Both the position numbers and the translations under genes were made by a program. From NCBI GenBank assembly GCA_041744755.1, contig JBGTKC010000074.1, positions 1 through 64,000 of the forward strand: DNA of 64,000 nt, read 5' to 3'. Source of the stretch: CALDTK01 sp041744755 (GTDB lineage: Bacteria > Bacteroidota > Bacteroidia > Chitinophagales > Saprospiraceae). The notes beneath the pieces are model-generated. The model ran no database searches, was not told the DNA's origin, and saw only the letters and a list, made by a program, of their open reading frames with translations. This document shows, one piece after another, positions 8,675 through 16,776 of this stretch; position 1 is the stretch's first letter, and every line of letters begins with the position of its first letter.

Positions 8675-9220
8675 CTAGGTAGGGGTAGCCAAATTTGTCG
8701 TCATGCCTCGCAGGCCCGCCAGCGCTTCGGCGAGTCGACTTTCGTCAAAACCCGACACCTCTACTATGGGAGAGCCGAGGCCATCCACGGCGGACCGCAA
8801 GCGGGCGAACAACTCGCTGCGGCGGTGGGGGTCCTCGCGTAAGGCGTCGTAGACCCAGGGGAGATCCGGGCGGCACAGTACGTAGACGTCTGCGCCGCGC
8901 CGCATAAGCGCCTCTGTAATGAATGGCGGGACGGGGCCGAACTTGTCCGCGTACCAAACCGAGAGCACTTCGACGCCAGTGTCCTGGACGATGAAAGCGG
9001 AGGCGGCAGTGCGCTCGACCTGGGCCTTTGCCGCCTCGACAAGGTGTTGATCGGCGCTCACGAAGTGCCGGAAGTCGGACGCGCGGCCGCGGCGGCCGGC
9101 GGCCTCGAGGTAGGCGCGGGGGTACTCCGGGATCCAGACGCCGCCGAAGTGCTCGGCGAGCTGGCGGCTAAGCGTCGTCTTGCCGGTACTCTCCGGACCC
9201 GTGACGATGATGTGAGGCAC
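8675..9220 (-). CDS. NadR-like P-loop nucleotide kinase (AAA_28 type)
   Basis: The 181-residue product opens with a P-loop, IIVTGPESTGKTTLSRQLA (GPESTGKT), followed by the EYPRAYLE segment shared with the ribosylnicotinamide kinase domain of NadR. Later motifs VQDTGVEVLSVW and VYVLCRPDLPWVYDALREDP fit the same family. The start is GTG at 9218-9220, since the longer frame overlaps the divergent gene. It lacks the NMN adenylyltransferase domain of full NadR. It is directly upstream of the TPP riboswitch and thiamin receptor, so a vitamin kinase role, nicotinamide riboside or thiamin, is plausible. A hairpin motif with a GAC/GTC stem falls inside the gene. Confidence 0.8.
   Translation of the reverse strand: MPHIIVTGPESTGKTTLSRQLAEHFGGVWIPEYPRAYLEAAGRRGRASDFRHFVSADQHLVEAAKAQVERTAASAFIVQDTGVEVLSVWYADKFGPVPPFITEALMRRGADVYVLCRPDLPWVYDALREDPHRRSELFARLRSAVDGLGSPIVEVSGFDESRLAEALAGLRGMTTNLATPT
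8737..8751 (-). repeat. GTTTT-GAC-GAAA-GTC hairpin motif, coding copy
   Basis: Both sides of the stem differ from the canonical motif at the paired middle position (G-C replaced by A-T), so the hairpin is kept. The copy is read as Gly-Phe-Asp-Glu-Ser in the NadR-like kinase. Confidence 0.85.
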
Positions 9221-9277
9221 GGGGCCAAAACCTGGGCAAGGGTGATTTGGTTGTTTGGTGCCCCGCCCCCTTGGCCC

Positions 9278-9859
9278 ATGCACGACATCGAACCCTACTA
9301 CCAGTGGCGCGACCGCTACATATCGGAAGACGACCCGCTTAGTCCGTTCAGCGGGCGCGTCTACTCCGAGTTTACGTACACCAACAAGATTTACAATTAC
9401 TTCCTCCACCCGCAGTGGGATGACTTCGGGAGCCAGACGCTCTACGCCAAGCAACTCTGGGGGGACTACGAGGAGGGCTTCGCGATCATAGAATTGATTG
9501 GGGAATGGAACGACCTGCTGTACAACGACATCAGATTCTTCAAGGAGGAGGTGGTCGATGTACTGATCGAGGCTGGCATCTCGAAGTTCGTGGTCCTCTG
9601 CGAGAACGTGCTCAACTTCCACGGTGACGACAACTGCTACTACGAGGAGTGGGCCGAGGAGGCGTCAGAAGCCGGAGGCTGGATCGCCTTCATCAACACC
9701 CTCCCCCACGTCAACGACGAGCTCACCGACGCGATGGTGGATCACTACGTGCACTACGGCGCGCAGTTCAGTGAATTCCCCTGGCGCCCGAGGAAGCCGA
9801 AGCAGATCATGAAGCTGGTGGAGGAGCTGATGAGGCGGACGCCGGCGAGACTGGGGTGA
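9278..9859 (+). CDS. Conserved acidic protein of unknown function
   Basis: This 193-residue protein starts MHDIEPYYQWRDRYISEDDP and is rich in Trp, Tyr, Asp and Glu, without a signal peptide or membrane segment, so it is probably cytoplasmic. Its even composition and good codon use indicate a real gene. No catalytic motif is recognised; one Cys (VVLCENVLNFHGDDNCYYEEW) is followed by another, but no metal-site pattern is clear. It is divergent from the NadR-like kinase, with 57 bases between the two starts, and may be co-controlled with it. Confidence 0.65.
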   Translation: MHDIEPYYQWRDRYISEDDPLSPFSGRVYSEFTYTNKIYNYFLHPQWDDFGSQTLYAKQLWGDYEEGFAIIELIGEWNDLLYNDIRFFKEEVVDVLIEAGISKFVVLCENVLNFHGDDNCYYEEWAEEASEAGGWIAFINTLPHVNDELTDAMVDHYVHYGAQFSEFPWRPRKPKQIMKLVEELMRRTPARLG

Positions 9860-9883
9860 TTGAGGGTGCGTTGCTAATTGGGC

Positions 9884-9955
9884 CGTTCGACCGCTTCCGA
9901 GCGGCGGCCCTCGACATGGCTTCGTAAAGTGGCGCCGCTAGGAAGCGGTCGAACG
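9884..9955. repeat. Long inverted repeat (hairpin element)
   Basis: Two perfect 15-base arms, CGTTCGACCGCTTCC (9884-9898) and GGAAGCGGTCGAACG (9941-9955), are extended inward by GCGGCG/CGCCGC. The element starts 25 bases after a stop codon and ends just before a broken permease gene. It could act as a bidirectional terminator or be a small mobile hairpin element. Confidence 0.8.
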
Positions 9956-9961
9956 CCACTG

Positions 9962-10381
9962 CTAGCCCACCGCCACAAAACGCCCCTTCAGTCTGGACAT
10001 CGCCAGTCCAGACATTCCTGCCGCCAACACGATGAGCCAGCCTAGATCAATGACGAGCCGCCCATCAACAGCCGGCACGACATCCGTTTTGGCAAAAGCC
10101 GGAATCGCGGCGTAGTGCTCCGCACGTAGTCGCTGGCCACTGAACGCGAGCTTCGAAGAGCAGTCGAAGAGCTTCTGCCGATAAGCATTGTTCGCTTCCG
10201 CAAAACTTGCCATCCGCTCCTCGCCTGTGCCTGCGAGCGCGAGGGCCTGCTCGTAGACTTGGAAAGGCGGCGCGAGGAAAGCCAAGGCAGAGCTAAGGAT
10301 ATGTTGTCGGTCCGGGCTGCTCAACTTAGCTCCGCCGATAGACAACTGATTAGCGGCGATCTCACCGGAGCCAGCAGATGC
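9962..10381 (-). pseudogene. C-terminal remnant of an ABC-2 permease (DUF3526-like)
   Basis: Only about 140 residues remain of what looks like the DUF3526 type of ABC-2 transporter permease: SSALAFLAPPFQVYEQALALAGTGEERM, then AEANNAYRQKLFD, and a last membrane helix LVIDLGWLIVLAAGMSGLAM. The frame is closed upstream by a stop at 10382-10384 and no N-terminal half or partner ATPase is seen, so it is probably a decayed fragment. The only start-like codon is a TTG at 10343-10345. It is next to the HupE-like gene and may be the edge of an imported metal-transport locus. Assignment rests on faint family resemblance. Confidence 0.5.
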
Positions 10382-10474
10382 CTAGTGCAATGGCGATCAC
10401 TTCGGCAGGCGGGATGTCGAGACGATCAAGCTCTCCAAAAGGGTAGCATCAACAGCGTCATCGGGCACCCCGTA

Positions 10475-11182
10475 CTAAGAGAAAAAGCCGTGAATGTGCC
10501 AGTTAGGATGATAGTAGCCATAAACTTGATAGACCAGTAAGGTAATGCCTGCTGCAACTAGACCACAGTTGACTAGGGTATAAAATGTAGAGTAGCTCCG
10601 TCTGCCTTTCCAGCGAGAAATAATCAACAAAATGGGGATGAGCGCCAATACTTGTCCCAGCTCCACACCGACATTGAAGCACAAAATTTTAAATAATGAT
10701 TGCTCTGCGCCGAGTTGGAAGGCCTGCAAACTAGTAGACAGCCCTAATCCATGGATCAGTCCAAAGAGCAAGACCATCAGTAGCAAGTTAGGCGACTCGA
10801 TCTTGAGGAGCTTCGAGAAACCGCCAAGGTTCTCGAAGCCTTTGTAGATGACGCTGAAGGCGATCACGGCGTCGATTAGGTGCTCGTCCGCCCGAATGCC
10901 GAGGTAGGTAGCCCCGATCAGCGTGACGCTGTGCCCAATCGTAAAGGCGGTGATAAAACGGATAATATCCCGGAATCCCTTTAGGTAAAAGACCACTCCA
11001 GCAAGAAACAGCAGGTGATCGTAGCCGGTGAGCATGTGCTTCGCCCCGACGTAAACATAGGACAGTAGGCCACCTCCGCTAAGTGTCTGCTGATCCACAT
11101 TGGACACCTCATGGGCTTGCATCACCACTGGAATCAAAACCAGTGTAAAAAGAGGCAGGATGGCCTTAGTTGAATGCTTCAT
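10475..11182 (-). CDS. HupE/UreJ family membrane protein
   Basis: The 235-residue product has a signal-like first helix and then the HupE/UreJ core: YVYVGAKHMLTGYDHLLFLAGVVF, followed by RFITAFTIGHSVTLIGA and IHGLGLSTSLQ, giving six or seven membrane segments. The conserved His and Asp residues (GYDHLLFL, GHS, HGLG) are the presumed metal ligands. Family members transport nickel, cobalt or a related metal. It sits with a His-rich lipoprotein and a TonB receptor, so it may pass the metal across the inner membrane. Codon use is clearly AT-richer than in flanking genes, a sign of recent transfer. Confidence 0.85.
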   Translation of the reverse strand: MKHSTKAILPLFTLVLIPVVMQAHEVSNVDQQTLSGGGLLSYVYVGAKHMLTGYDHLLFLAGVVFYLKGFRDIIRFITAFTIGHSVTLIGATYLGIRADEHLIDAVIAFSVIYKGFENLGGFSKLLKIESPNLLLMVLLFGLIHGLGLSTSLQAFQLGAEQSLFKILCFNVGVELGQVLALIPILLIISRWKGRRSYSTFYTLVNCGLVAAGITLLVYQVYGYYHPNWHIHGFFS

Positions 11183-11258
11183 TAAATTTAACCTTTGTCG
11201 AACGCGAGGCCCTTAAGAGCTCGTGTGGGGAAGATTGAATCGAGTTCGTGTCAATTAA

Positions 11259-11318
11259 TGGACTACTGCTAAATCACAAGGTGATTGTGAATGACCCTCC
11301 TGATCTAGCAGTAGTCCA
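11259..11318. repeat. 13-bp perfect inverted repeat in spacer
   Basis: The arms TGGACTACTGCTA (11259-11271) and TAGCAGTAGTCCA (11306-11318) are perfect complements 34 bases apart, and the spacer itself holds AATCAC-AAG-GTGATT. The element lies between the HupE-like gene start and the lipoprotein stop. It may end the lipoprotein transcript or be an operator for the metal genes. Confidence 0.7.
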
Positions 11319-11374
11319 ACGTTCTTTAGTCATCCTTGAGACAAGGACCTCGGTAGCCGCATGTCGAGCTATGC

Positions 11375-12022
11375 CTAATCGCAGGCCGTCGTTCTTTCGA
11401 TATCGCAGTAGGTAGCCCACCAAGGATTGAAGTTGGCGTCCTCCTTATCGTTGCTCATCGCCAAGAGATTCTCCACATCTTCCCCGTAGCGGAAGTGCAT
11501 GTGGATCGGGTCTCCGTGCGGGGAGCGGGAGATCACGTACTGATATTTCGAGCAGTCTCCCGAGAAGTCCTCCACTTTCTTAAAGACATCCCAGATCGAG
11601 GTTTTAGACTCGGCGGGATAGTAGTGAGGATCGGGACGGCTGCCGATAAACTCGTAGCCGCACTCAGCCAGCTGGTTGTTGAAGTCGGTATGATCGTAAA
11701 TGACCATCCGGGTCTTCGACCCGGCTTCTTTGCTGGTGGTGAGTTTGAGGCGACCTGGGTTTCGCGGATCATTGTTGGACATCGAGTCCCCAGGGTTGAG
11801 GTGAAATTCGCCGTTCATGGCGAGGTAGGTAAACGCTGGCATCTCGGCGCTGGCGTTGGCATCGTAGTGGCTGTGGCCGTCGCCGCGGTCATCGGGACCA
11901 TGAGTGTGGGGGACCTCCACGCCGTCGGGGCCATGGGTGTGCGTGTCGGGTCCGTGTTCGTGTCCGCAGCCGGCCATGATCGTGGCACAGATGAGCAAGC
12001 AGGAGAAGGGTAGAATTTTCAT
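11375..12022 (-). CDS. His-rich metal-binding lipoprotein
   Basis: The 215-residue protein has a lipoprotein signal peptide with lipobox IMAGC, so it is anchored by Cys18. Right after comes a His cluster (GHEHGPDTHTHGPDGVEVPH, then THGPDDRGDGHSHY) typical of zinc, nickel or copper buffers. The rest, from about residue 60, is a globular domain with several Cys and His residues and no family match that can be named. It lies between a TonB receptor and a HupE-like protein on the same strand, which suggests it hands metal from one to the other. A hairpin motif is placed 10 bases upstream of its ATG. Confidence 0.8.
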   Translation of the reverse strand: MKILPFSCLLICATIMAGCGHEHGPDTHTHGPDGVEVPHTHGPDDRGDGHSHYDANASAEMPAFTYLAMNGEFHLNPGDSMSNNDPRNPGRLKLTTSKEAGSKTRMVIYDHTDFNNQLAECGYEFIGSRPDPHYYPAESKTSIWDVFKKVEDFSGDCSKYQYVISRSPHGDPIHMHFRYGEDVENLLAMSNDKEDANFNPWWATYCDIERTTACD

Positions 12023-12031
12023 AAACCGTGG

Positions 12032-12046
12032 GTTTTGACGAAAGTC
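12032..12046 (+). repeat. GTTTT-GAC-GAAA-GTC hairpin motif, spacer copy
   Basis: This is the second copy with the paired G-C to A-T change in the stem. It lies between the TonB receptor stop and the lipoprotein start, close to where a ribosome binding site would be. Confidence 0.85.
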
Positions 12047-12105
12047 GAAAAAGGAAATTCGACCAGGAAGAATGTCCTCCGACCTGCCCGAATCTCCAGA
12101 GATGA

Positions 12106-14382
12106 TTAGAAGGAGTAGACGACGCCTAACGTGAGGTTGCGCGTAGGCGCGGGCGTGAAAATTTGTGAGCCGACGTCACCGAATACCGTTTCGGAGTAGG
12201 TGGCATCAAACAGGTTGCGCACCTCCGCAAAGACGCGACCTCGCTTAGACGAAACCTGATCGAAATTGTAGAACAGCGTAAGATTCGTGACGGTGTATCC
12301 GTCGTAGTTAGCCGTATTATCGGAGTTGGTGAAGTACGGTCCGACGTCGCGCAGCATTAAGCGCGCACCGATGCCGCTCTGCAAGGCGTAGGAGACATCG
12401 AGTGTGCCGATCGTCTGTGGAACGTTGACCAGTTCTTTAGCTATCAGTGACTCGTCCGGATTTTTCTCGATGCTGGTGGTAATGTAGGAGAAGGTACCAC
12501 GGACCCGCAGCCCGGTGACAGGCTTAACGACCACTTCCGTCTCGACGCCCGAGCGCATCGTCTTGCCGACGTTGACCAAGTCACCCGAACCCGGCGGACT
12601 TTCGAGAATCTCATTCGACGTGTTCAGGATGAACCCAACGGCATCGAGTTCTAGCCAACTAACGCCCGTGTAGGAGGCGCCTAGCTCGTACTGCCAAAGC
12701 TGCACGGGTTTGAGGTCCAGCTCCTGACTGTACTTGTCGGCGCTATTTGGAATGGAGAAGCCATTCGAGGCGCTGGCCCTTAAATCTAGGCCGTTGTAAA
12801 TGGTTGACCGAAGTCCGAGCTTCGGCGTCACGTTGGAAAGCTTACCGATCGAGTTCGAAAAGGGGGTCTGTCCCGGATCATTACTGTTGAAGGATCCGAA
12901 GAACTTATCGTAGCGCAGGCCAATGGACGGTCGGAATAGCGGGTGGACGTTGAATTCGCCCTGCGCGAATGCGGACAGTGTCTGCACGTCGAAATTACGT
13001 TCTTGGATCTGTTCCCCACGCACCCGGTTGCTCGATCGCCAACGCTTTCTGCTGGTTTCCTCGTTATAAAATTCCACACCGGCTACGTAGTCCATTCGTA
13101 CGTTGCCGAATCCGGTCTTGCCGTTGAGGCTCGCGCCGGTGGCATATACGTTTCGCGTGTTGAATCGCTCCGACTGGCCGCCTACGCCCACGCCAAACTT
13201 GGCAAAGCGGGTGAAATCCTGCTGTACGGCGTAGCCGAACACCAGTAGCCGCAGGCTATCCGAAAAATTGTGATTCACATCCACGCGCTGTGAGTAGAAT
13301 TGCTTCGCACCGCCGTCGTTCTCGCCATTGACCTGCTGCTCCCGGCGTAGCTTACGGTCGTTGACGCGCGCCTCGGAGGTGTACCCGGAGGCGTCCCACT
13401 GACTGCTGTGGGCCCGCGCGGAAAGCGCCACGTCGGTCTTGTCGGTCAGCTGGTAGCCAACGCGGCCGGAGAAGTTGCCGCGCAGGTAATCTGAATTGGC
13501 TTGGTAGCCGTCCGACTGATAGAACTGGAGGGCGAGGTTGGTCTGCAATTCGCGTCCCTGGTTACCGACTTCAATGCCTTTCCCGAGGGCGTACTGGGCG
13601 TTCAGGGTGCGGTACGAACCAGCACTCAGGCTTACGTCCTGGTAGTCTCCGCCCTTACGCGTTTCCATAGCCAGGGTCCCTCCTTCGGCAAAACGTCCGA
13701 AAAGCACCGACGACGGTCCTTTGTAGACCTTGACTGACTGGAGTTCGAGCGGGATGAGGATGTTAAGGTCGGCGTAGCCGTCGGAGTGGCCCTCAGCCTC
13801 ATTAAGGGAGATACCGTCGATCTGGGCGCCGGCCTGCCCTTCGTGACCGCCGCCGCCGAAACCGCGAATGGAGAACTGGTCGGCGACACCGCCCTGGTTG
13901 TAAGACAGCAAGTCGACCCCTGGGATTTGCTCGATGAGTCGGATCGGGTGATCGACGTTGAGCAGACGAATTTGCTGGCGGTCGAGTTCGTTGACCGTGA
14001 TTGTACGGTTGCGCGGATCGAGGGCCTCGCCGCGGACCGTGATCTCGCTCAACGAGGTGACAGAACTTTGCAGGTCGAGGTTCACCTGCTTGCGTTCGCC
14101 GTCGGCAAGGCTAACCTTGCGCACCACGGTCCCGAACCCGACCGAAGTAATTACCAGTGTGTAAGTGCCGCCGCTTAAGTTGTCGATGACGAATTGGCCT
14201 TCGGCATCAGTTAAGGCTCCGGAGTTTGTACTTTCGAGTGAGACGGTGACGCCCTCGAGACTTTCGTCTGATTTGGCGTCGGCGATGCGGCCGGTGATGG
14301 AGGAGGACTGGCCGGTGGCCAGGGTAGTGAAAAGGCTACAGAAGAGGAGCCCCGCCACGGTAGGCAGGTTGAAACGAATCAT
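12106..14382 (-). CDS. TonB-dependent receptor, metal locus
   Basis: The 758-residue receptor has a signal peptide ending near ATGQ, a carboxypeptidase-regulatory domain (SITGRIADAKSDESLEGVTV), a plug (residues about 120-235, with DQFSIRGFGGGGHEGQAGAQIDG) and a barrel ending in Phe (NLTLGVVYSF). It would bring a chelated or free metal through the outer membrane. The stop is 83 bases before the His-rich lipoprotein start and both are on the minus strand with the HupE-like gene, so one operon is likely: receptor, lipoprotein, inner-membrane carrier. The ligand is inferred only from these neighbours. Confidence 0.85.
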   Translation of the reverse strand: MIRFNLPTVAGLLFCSLFTTLATGQSSSITGRIADAKSDESLEGVTVSLESTNSGALTDAEGQFVIDNLSGGTYTLVITSVGFGTVVRKVSLADGERKQVNLDLQSSVTSLSEITVRGEALDPRNRTITVNELDRQQIRLLNVDHPIRLIEQIPGVDLLSYNQGGVADQFSIRGFGGGGHEGQAGAQIDGISLNEAEGHSDGYADLNILIPLELQSVKVYKGPSSVLFGRFAEGGTLAMETRKGGDYQDVSLSAGSYRTLNAQYALGKGIEVGNQGRELQTNLALQFYQSDGYQANSDYLRGNFSGRVGYQLTDKTDVALSARAHSSQWDASGYTSEARVNDRKLRREQQVNGENDGGAKQFYSQRVDVNHNFSDSLRLLVFGYAVQQDFTRFAKFGVGVGGQSERFNTRNVYATGASLNGKTGFGNVRMDYVAGVEFYNEETSRKRWRSSNRVRGEQIQERNFDVQTLSAFAQGEFNVHPLFRPSIGLRYDKFFGSFNSNDPGQTPFSNSIGKLSNVTPKLGLRSTIYNGLDLRASASNGFSIPNSADKYSQELDLKPVQLWQYELGASYTGVSWLELDAVGFILNTSNEILESPPGSGDLVNVGKTMRSGVETEVVVKPVTGLRVRGTFSYITTSIEKNPDESLIAKELVNVPQTIGTLDVSYALQSGIGARLMLRDVGPYFTNSDNTANYDGYTVTNLTLFYNFDQVSSKRGRVFAEVRNLFDATYSETVFGDVGSQIFTPAPTRNLTLGVVYSF

Positions 14383-14524
14383 GCGAGATGAGGTATTGGG
14401 AATAGGTAATAGAGGCCGCAGCGGGCGAGAGGGGGCTGCACGTTTAGGGTCGGGCGATCGGCAAGCCGGGCCTAGCGGACCGGATTCACAATTCGAGCCT
14501 GCCCCTGTGCTATGCTAAACAAGG

Positions 14525-14539
14525 GGCTTTCGCCAAAAC
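14525..14539 (-). repeat. GTTTT-GGC-GAAA-GCC hairpin motif, spacer copy
   Basis: A canonical copy lies in the spacer between the stop of the His-rich anchored protein and the start of the TonB receptor (14383-14621). Apart from it the spacer shows no gene. Confidence 0.9.
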
Positions 14540-14621
14540 CATCGAGACGTGCAGCCCCAGTCTGCCACCGCAGTCTGAGGATGGGCCAAGTAGGACCCAA
14601 GTGCAAACAGAAACGGGGTAC

Positions 14622-15137
14622 CTATACCTCGGGAGGGGGCACGACGGTGCCCAGGGTGGGCGGCGTGGGGCAGCGCTGGTCGGCGGGCTTTACCCGCGGC
14701 AGTGCGCTTGCGTAAATGGCCTCGTCCCACCGAAGGCGGGCGGGGGATTCGTATTTTTCGGAAGCCTTCTTGGTCTTCTCGTAGCGGAGGTCCTGGTCGT
14801 CCGCGGGCGTGCCGCTGTTCTCAGGCTGCTCCTGGGCGCTCGCGAGGGCGGAGAGCAACGGGTGATCGTGGCCGGAAGACGTGGCTAACTGCGCGCGCTG
14901 CCGCAGTCCGCTGAAGCTATGCTGGTGCGGGGCGTCGTGCCCGTGGCTGTGGCCATGCGCGTGGGAGTGCGTATGCCCGTGTACGTGGCCACCGCCAACG
15001 TAGTAATCCCAGACCGCGTCGAGTTCGTGGCTCACGGAGTGCATCGTGGCCAACGTCCCCTCCCCGACGTGACACACCACGTAGCTGAGTAGCAGCACGG
15101 CGGCAATGAGGCGGATGTGGAGGCGGAATGGATGCAC
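14622..15137 (-). CDS. His-rich membrane-anchored protein
   Basis: With the GTG start at 15135-15137 the product is 171 residues. It has one hydrophobic helix (LIAAVLLLSYVVCHVGEG), a short helix, then a dense His stretch (VHGHTHSHAHGHSHGHDAPH), and a polar tail ending in Pro. The topology suggests an N-terminal anchor with the metal-binding part in the periplasm. No enzyme motif is seen. It is the first gene of the metal-handling block on this strand and may serve as a metal store or chaperone for the downstream TonB receptor system. The longer frame upstream was rejected because the signal-like helix would be buried. Confidence 0.65.
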   Translation of the reverse strand: MHPFRLHIRLIAAVLLLSYVVCHVGEGTLATMHSVSHELDAVWDYYVGGGHVHGHTHSHAHGHSHGHDAPHQHSFSGLRQRAQLATSSGHDHPLLSALASAQEQPENSGTPADDQDLRYEKTKKASEKYESPARLRWDEAIYASALPRVKPADQRCPTPPTLGTVVPPPEV

Positions 15138-15604
15138 AGAACCTTCAACGAGAGAATGAGCTGTAAAGATACCGTTGGGCGTGGCGGAGCGGCCATAAGC
15201 GATACTGGGTAATGTCGTAGGGTTGCGGATGGTAAGTACGCCAAATGTCGTCGGGGCGTCGGCGCTTGTCTGCGCCAACGCAAAGCACAGCGTTCACACC
15301 GGCGCTAAGCAGCTAGTCGACACTACCGCATCCGAATGTCCTCACCTCAATATTGTCCCATCGCAGGCCAGCCCGGCGCTAGGGCGGTCGTTGGACGAGC
15401 GGGCTCTCTGCAATTCTAAACAAAACCGGCATCCATAGTAAGCCCGCTGGTTCAACGGGCCGCTAGCGCCACTACCGCCCCACAAAATCCTTCCGAAAGC
15501 CCCTACCCTCCCGAGCAAAGCCGCCCGCCCACCAGCAGCCGCCCAGTGACCGATCAAAGTGAACTGGCAAAGTCTGCGCCCCCAAACCTTCTACCTTCGC
15601 CCCC
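15138..15604. other. 467-bp spacer between divergent genes
   Basis: No convincing gene is seen here. The stretch must hold the promoters of the His-rich gene (leftward) and era (rightward). It also contains a long imperfect inverted repeat, annotated separately. Confidence 0.6.
15375..15470. repeat. About 30-bp imperfect inverted repeat
   Basis: The left arm (15375-15405, starting GGCGCTAG and ending AGCGGGCT) pairs with the right arm (15441-15470, starting AGCCCGCT and ending CTAGCGCC) with a few mismatches across a 35-base loop. In build it matches the hairpin elements at 9884 and 16678. Confidence 0.7.
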
Positions 15605-16642
15605 ATGCCGCTCCCCAAAGACCACCCCTACTACAAACCCGAAGACGACTTCCAGATCGACCCCAACGCTCCCGGCGCAGAGCTCTCCGCAGACCACTTC
15701 GACCTCGAGAAGGCGCTCGATGGCCTCGGCCAGGAGATTACGCACGACGAGACCCACCGCTCCGGGTTCGTGAACGTGGTGGGTCGACCGAACGTCGGCA
15801 AGTCGACACTGGTCAATGCCCTCGTGGGCGAGCGGATGAGCATCGTGACCGCCAAGCCGCAAACCACGCGCCACCGCATCTTCGCGATCCTCAGCGGGGA
15901 CGATTTTCAGGTGGTCTTCAGTGACACCCCGGGCCTAATCGAGGAGCCGCACTACGCCATGCAGAAAAGCATGAACGCCGCGGTGTCGAGCGCCTTCGAA
16001 GATGCAGACCTGATCCTTTTCGTCGTCGTACCGCAAGAGGAGTACGAGGACGACCACGTGCTGCTCCGCGCCATCCGGGAGGCGGGTTGCGAGGTCGTAG
16101 TGGTCATTAATAAAGTAGACACCGTCGTGGCGGAGGAGGCTGAGGTTTTGGCGAAAGCCTACGCGGAAAGGCTTGGGGCGACCAAATACGTTCTCACGAG
16201 CGCCCTCGAGGGTACTGGCGTCGACGAACTACGAGACTACGTGATGGAGGTTTTGCCGCAAGGCCCACCGTACTATCCGAAAGACCAACTCACCGACCGA
16301 CCCGAGCGCTTCTTCGTTACCGAGATGATGCGCGAGCAGATCCTGGAGCACTACTACCAGGAGATTCCGTACTCGGTGCAGCCCGTGATCGAGGGCTACG
16401 AAGACACCGTCAATAAGTACGGCAAGCCCCTGGCCCGCATTCGGATGGTGATCTTCGTGGAGCGCGAGAGCCAGAAGAACATCATCATCGGCAAGGGCGG
16501 TCGCGACATCAAGGAGGTCTGCTACAAGGCACGATTGCGGATGGAGGAGTTTTTGGGGAGGGCCGTTTTCCTGGACACCCGCGTCAAAGTGCGGGCCGGT
16601 TGGCGCGACGACGAGCTGCAACTGAAGAGCTTCGGGTATTGA
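15605..16642 (+). CDS. era: GTPase Era
   Basis: Era binds the 3' end of 16S rRNA and helps mature the 30S subunit. The 345-residue product has G1 GRPNVGKST (about residues 60-68), the TAKPQTTRHR switch I region, DTPG (G3), NKVD (G4) and a C-terminal KH domain with IIIGKGGRDIKEV. It carries an N-terminal extension of about 50 acidic residues before the GTPase domain, longer than in the usual 295-300-residue Era. The der gene follows on the same strand after a hairpin element. A canonical hairpin motif is embedded at 16145-16159 and is read as Val-Leu-Ala-Lys-Ala. Confidence 0.97.
   Translation: MPLPKDHPYYKPEDDFQIDPNAPGAELSADHFDLEKALDGLGQEITHDETHRSGFVNVVGRPNVGKSTLVNALVGERMSIVTAKPQTTRHRIFAILSGDDFQVVFSDTPGLIEEPHYAMQKSMNAAVSSAFEDADLILFVVVPQEEYEDDHVLLRAIREAGCEVVVVINKVDTVVAEEAEVLAKAYAERLGATKYVLTSALEGTGVDELRDYVMEVLPQGPPYYPKDQLTDRPERFFVTEMMREQILEHYYQEIPYSVQPVIEGYEDTVNKYGKPLARIRMVIFVERESQKNIIIGKGGRDIKEVCYKARLRMEEFLGRAVFLDTRVKVRAGWRDDELQLKSFGY
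16145..16159 (+). repeat. GTTTT-GGC-GAAA-GCC hairpin motif, in era
   Basis: A canonical copy is read in frame as VLAKA, between the G4 motif and the KH domain of Era. Confidence 0.9.
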
Positions 16643-16677
16643 GTAGAGGATTTGGGGAGCGGCTCTGCCCGATGGAC

Positions 16678-16760
16678 GAAGGACCGCTACGCTGATGGAC
16701 TGCTCGTCTAACGTCCATCAGGCGGAGCCGGTCTATAATCCTTCAGCGTAGCGGTCCTTC
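16678..16760. repeat. 18-bp perfect inverted repeat between era and der
   Basis: The arms GAAGGACCGCTACGCTGA (16678-16695) and TCAGCGTAGCGGTCCTTC (16743-16760) are perfect complements, with inner GATGGAC/GTCCATC and GGCTC/GAGCC pairs. It fills most of the 134-base spacer and ends 16 bases before the der start. It may end era transcription or be a small non-autonomous element. Confidence 0.85.
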
Positions 16761-16776
16761 CCCCATCTTTGCGGCC

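Noticed and set aside
10259..10540. A small plus-strand frame near the permease remnant
   Set aside because: It overlaps both the remnant and the HupE-like gene end, and shows no recognisable features.
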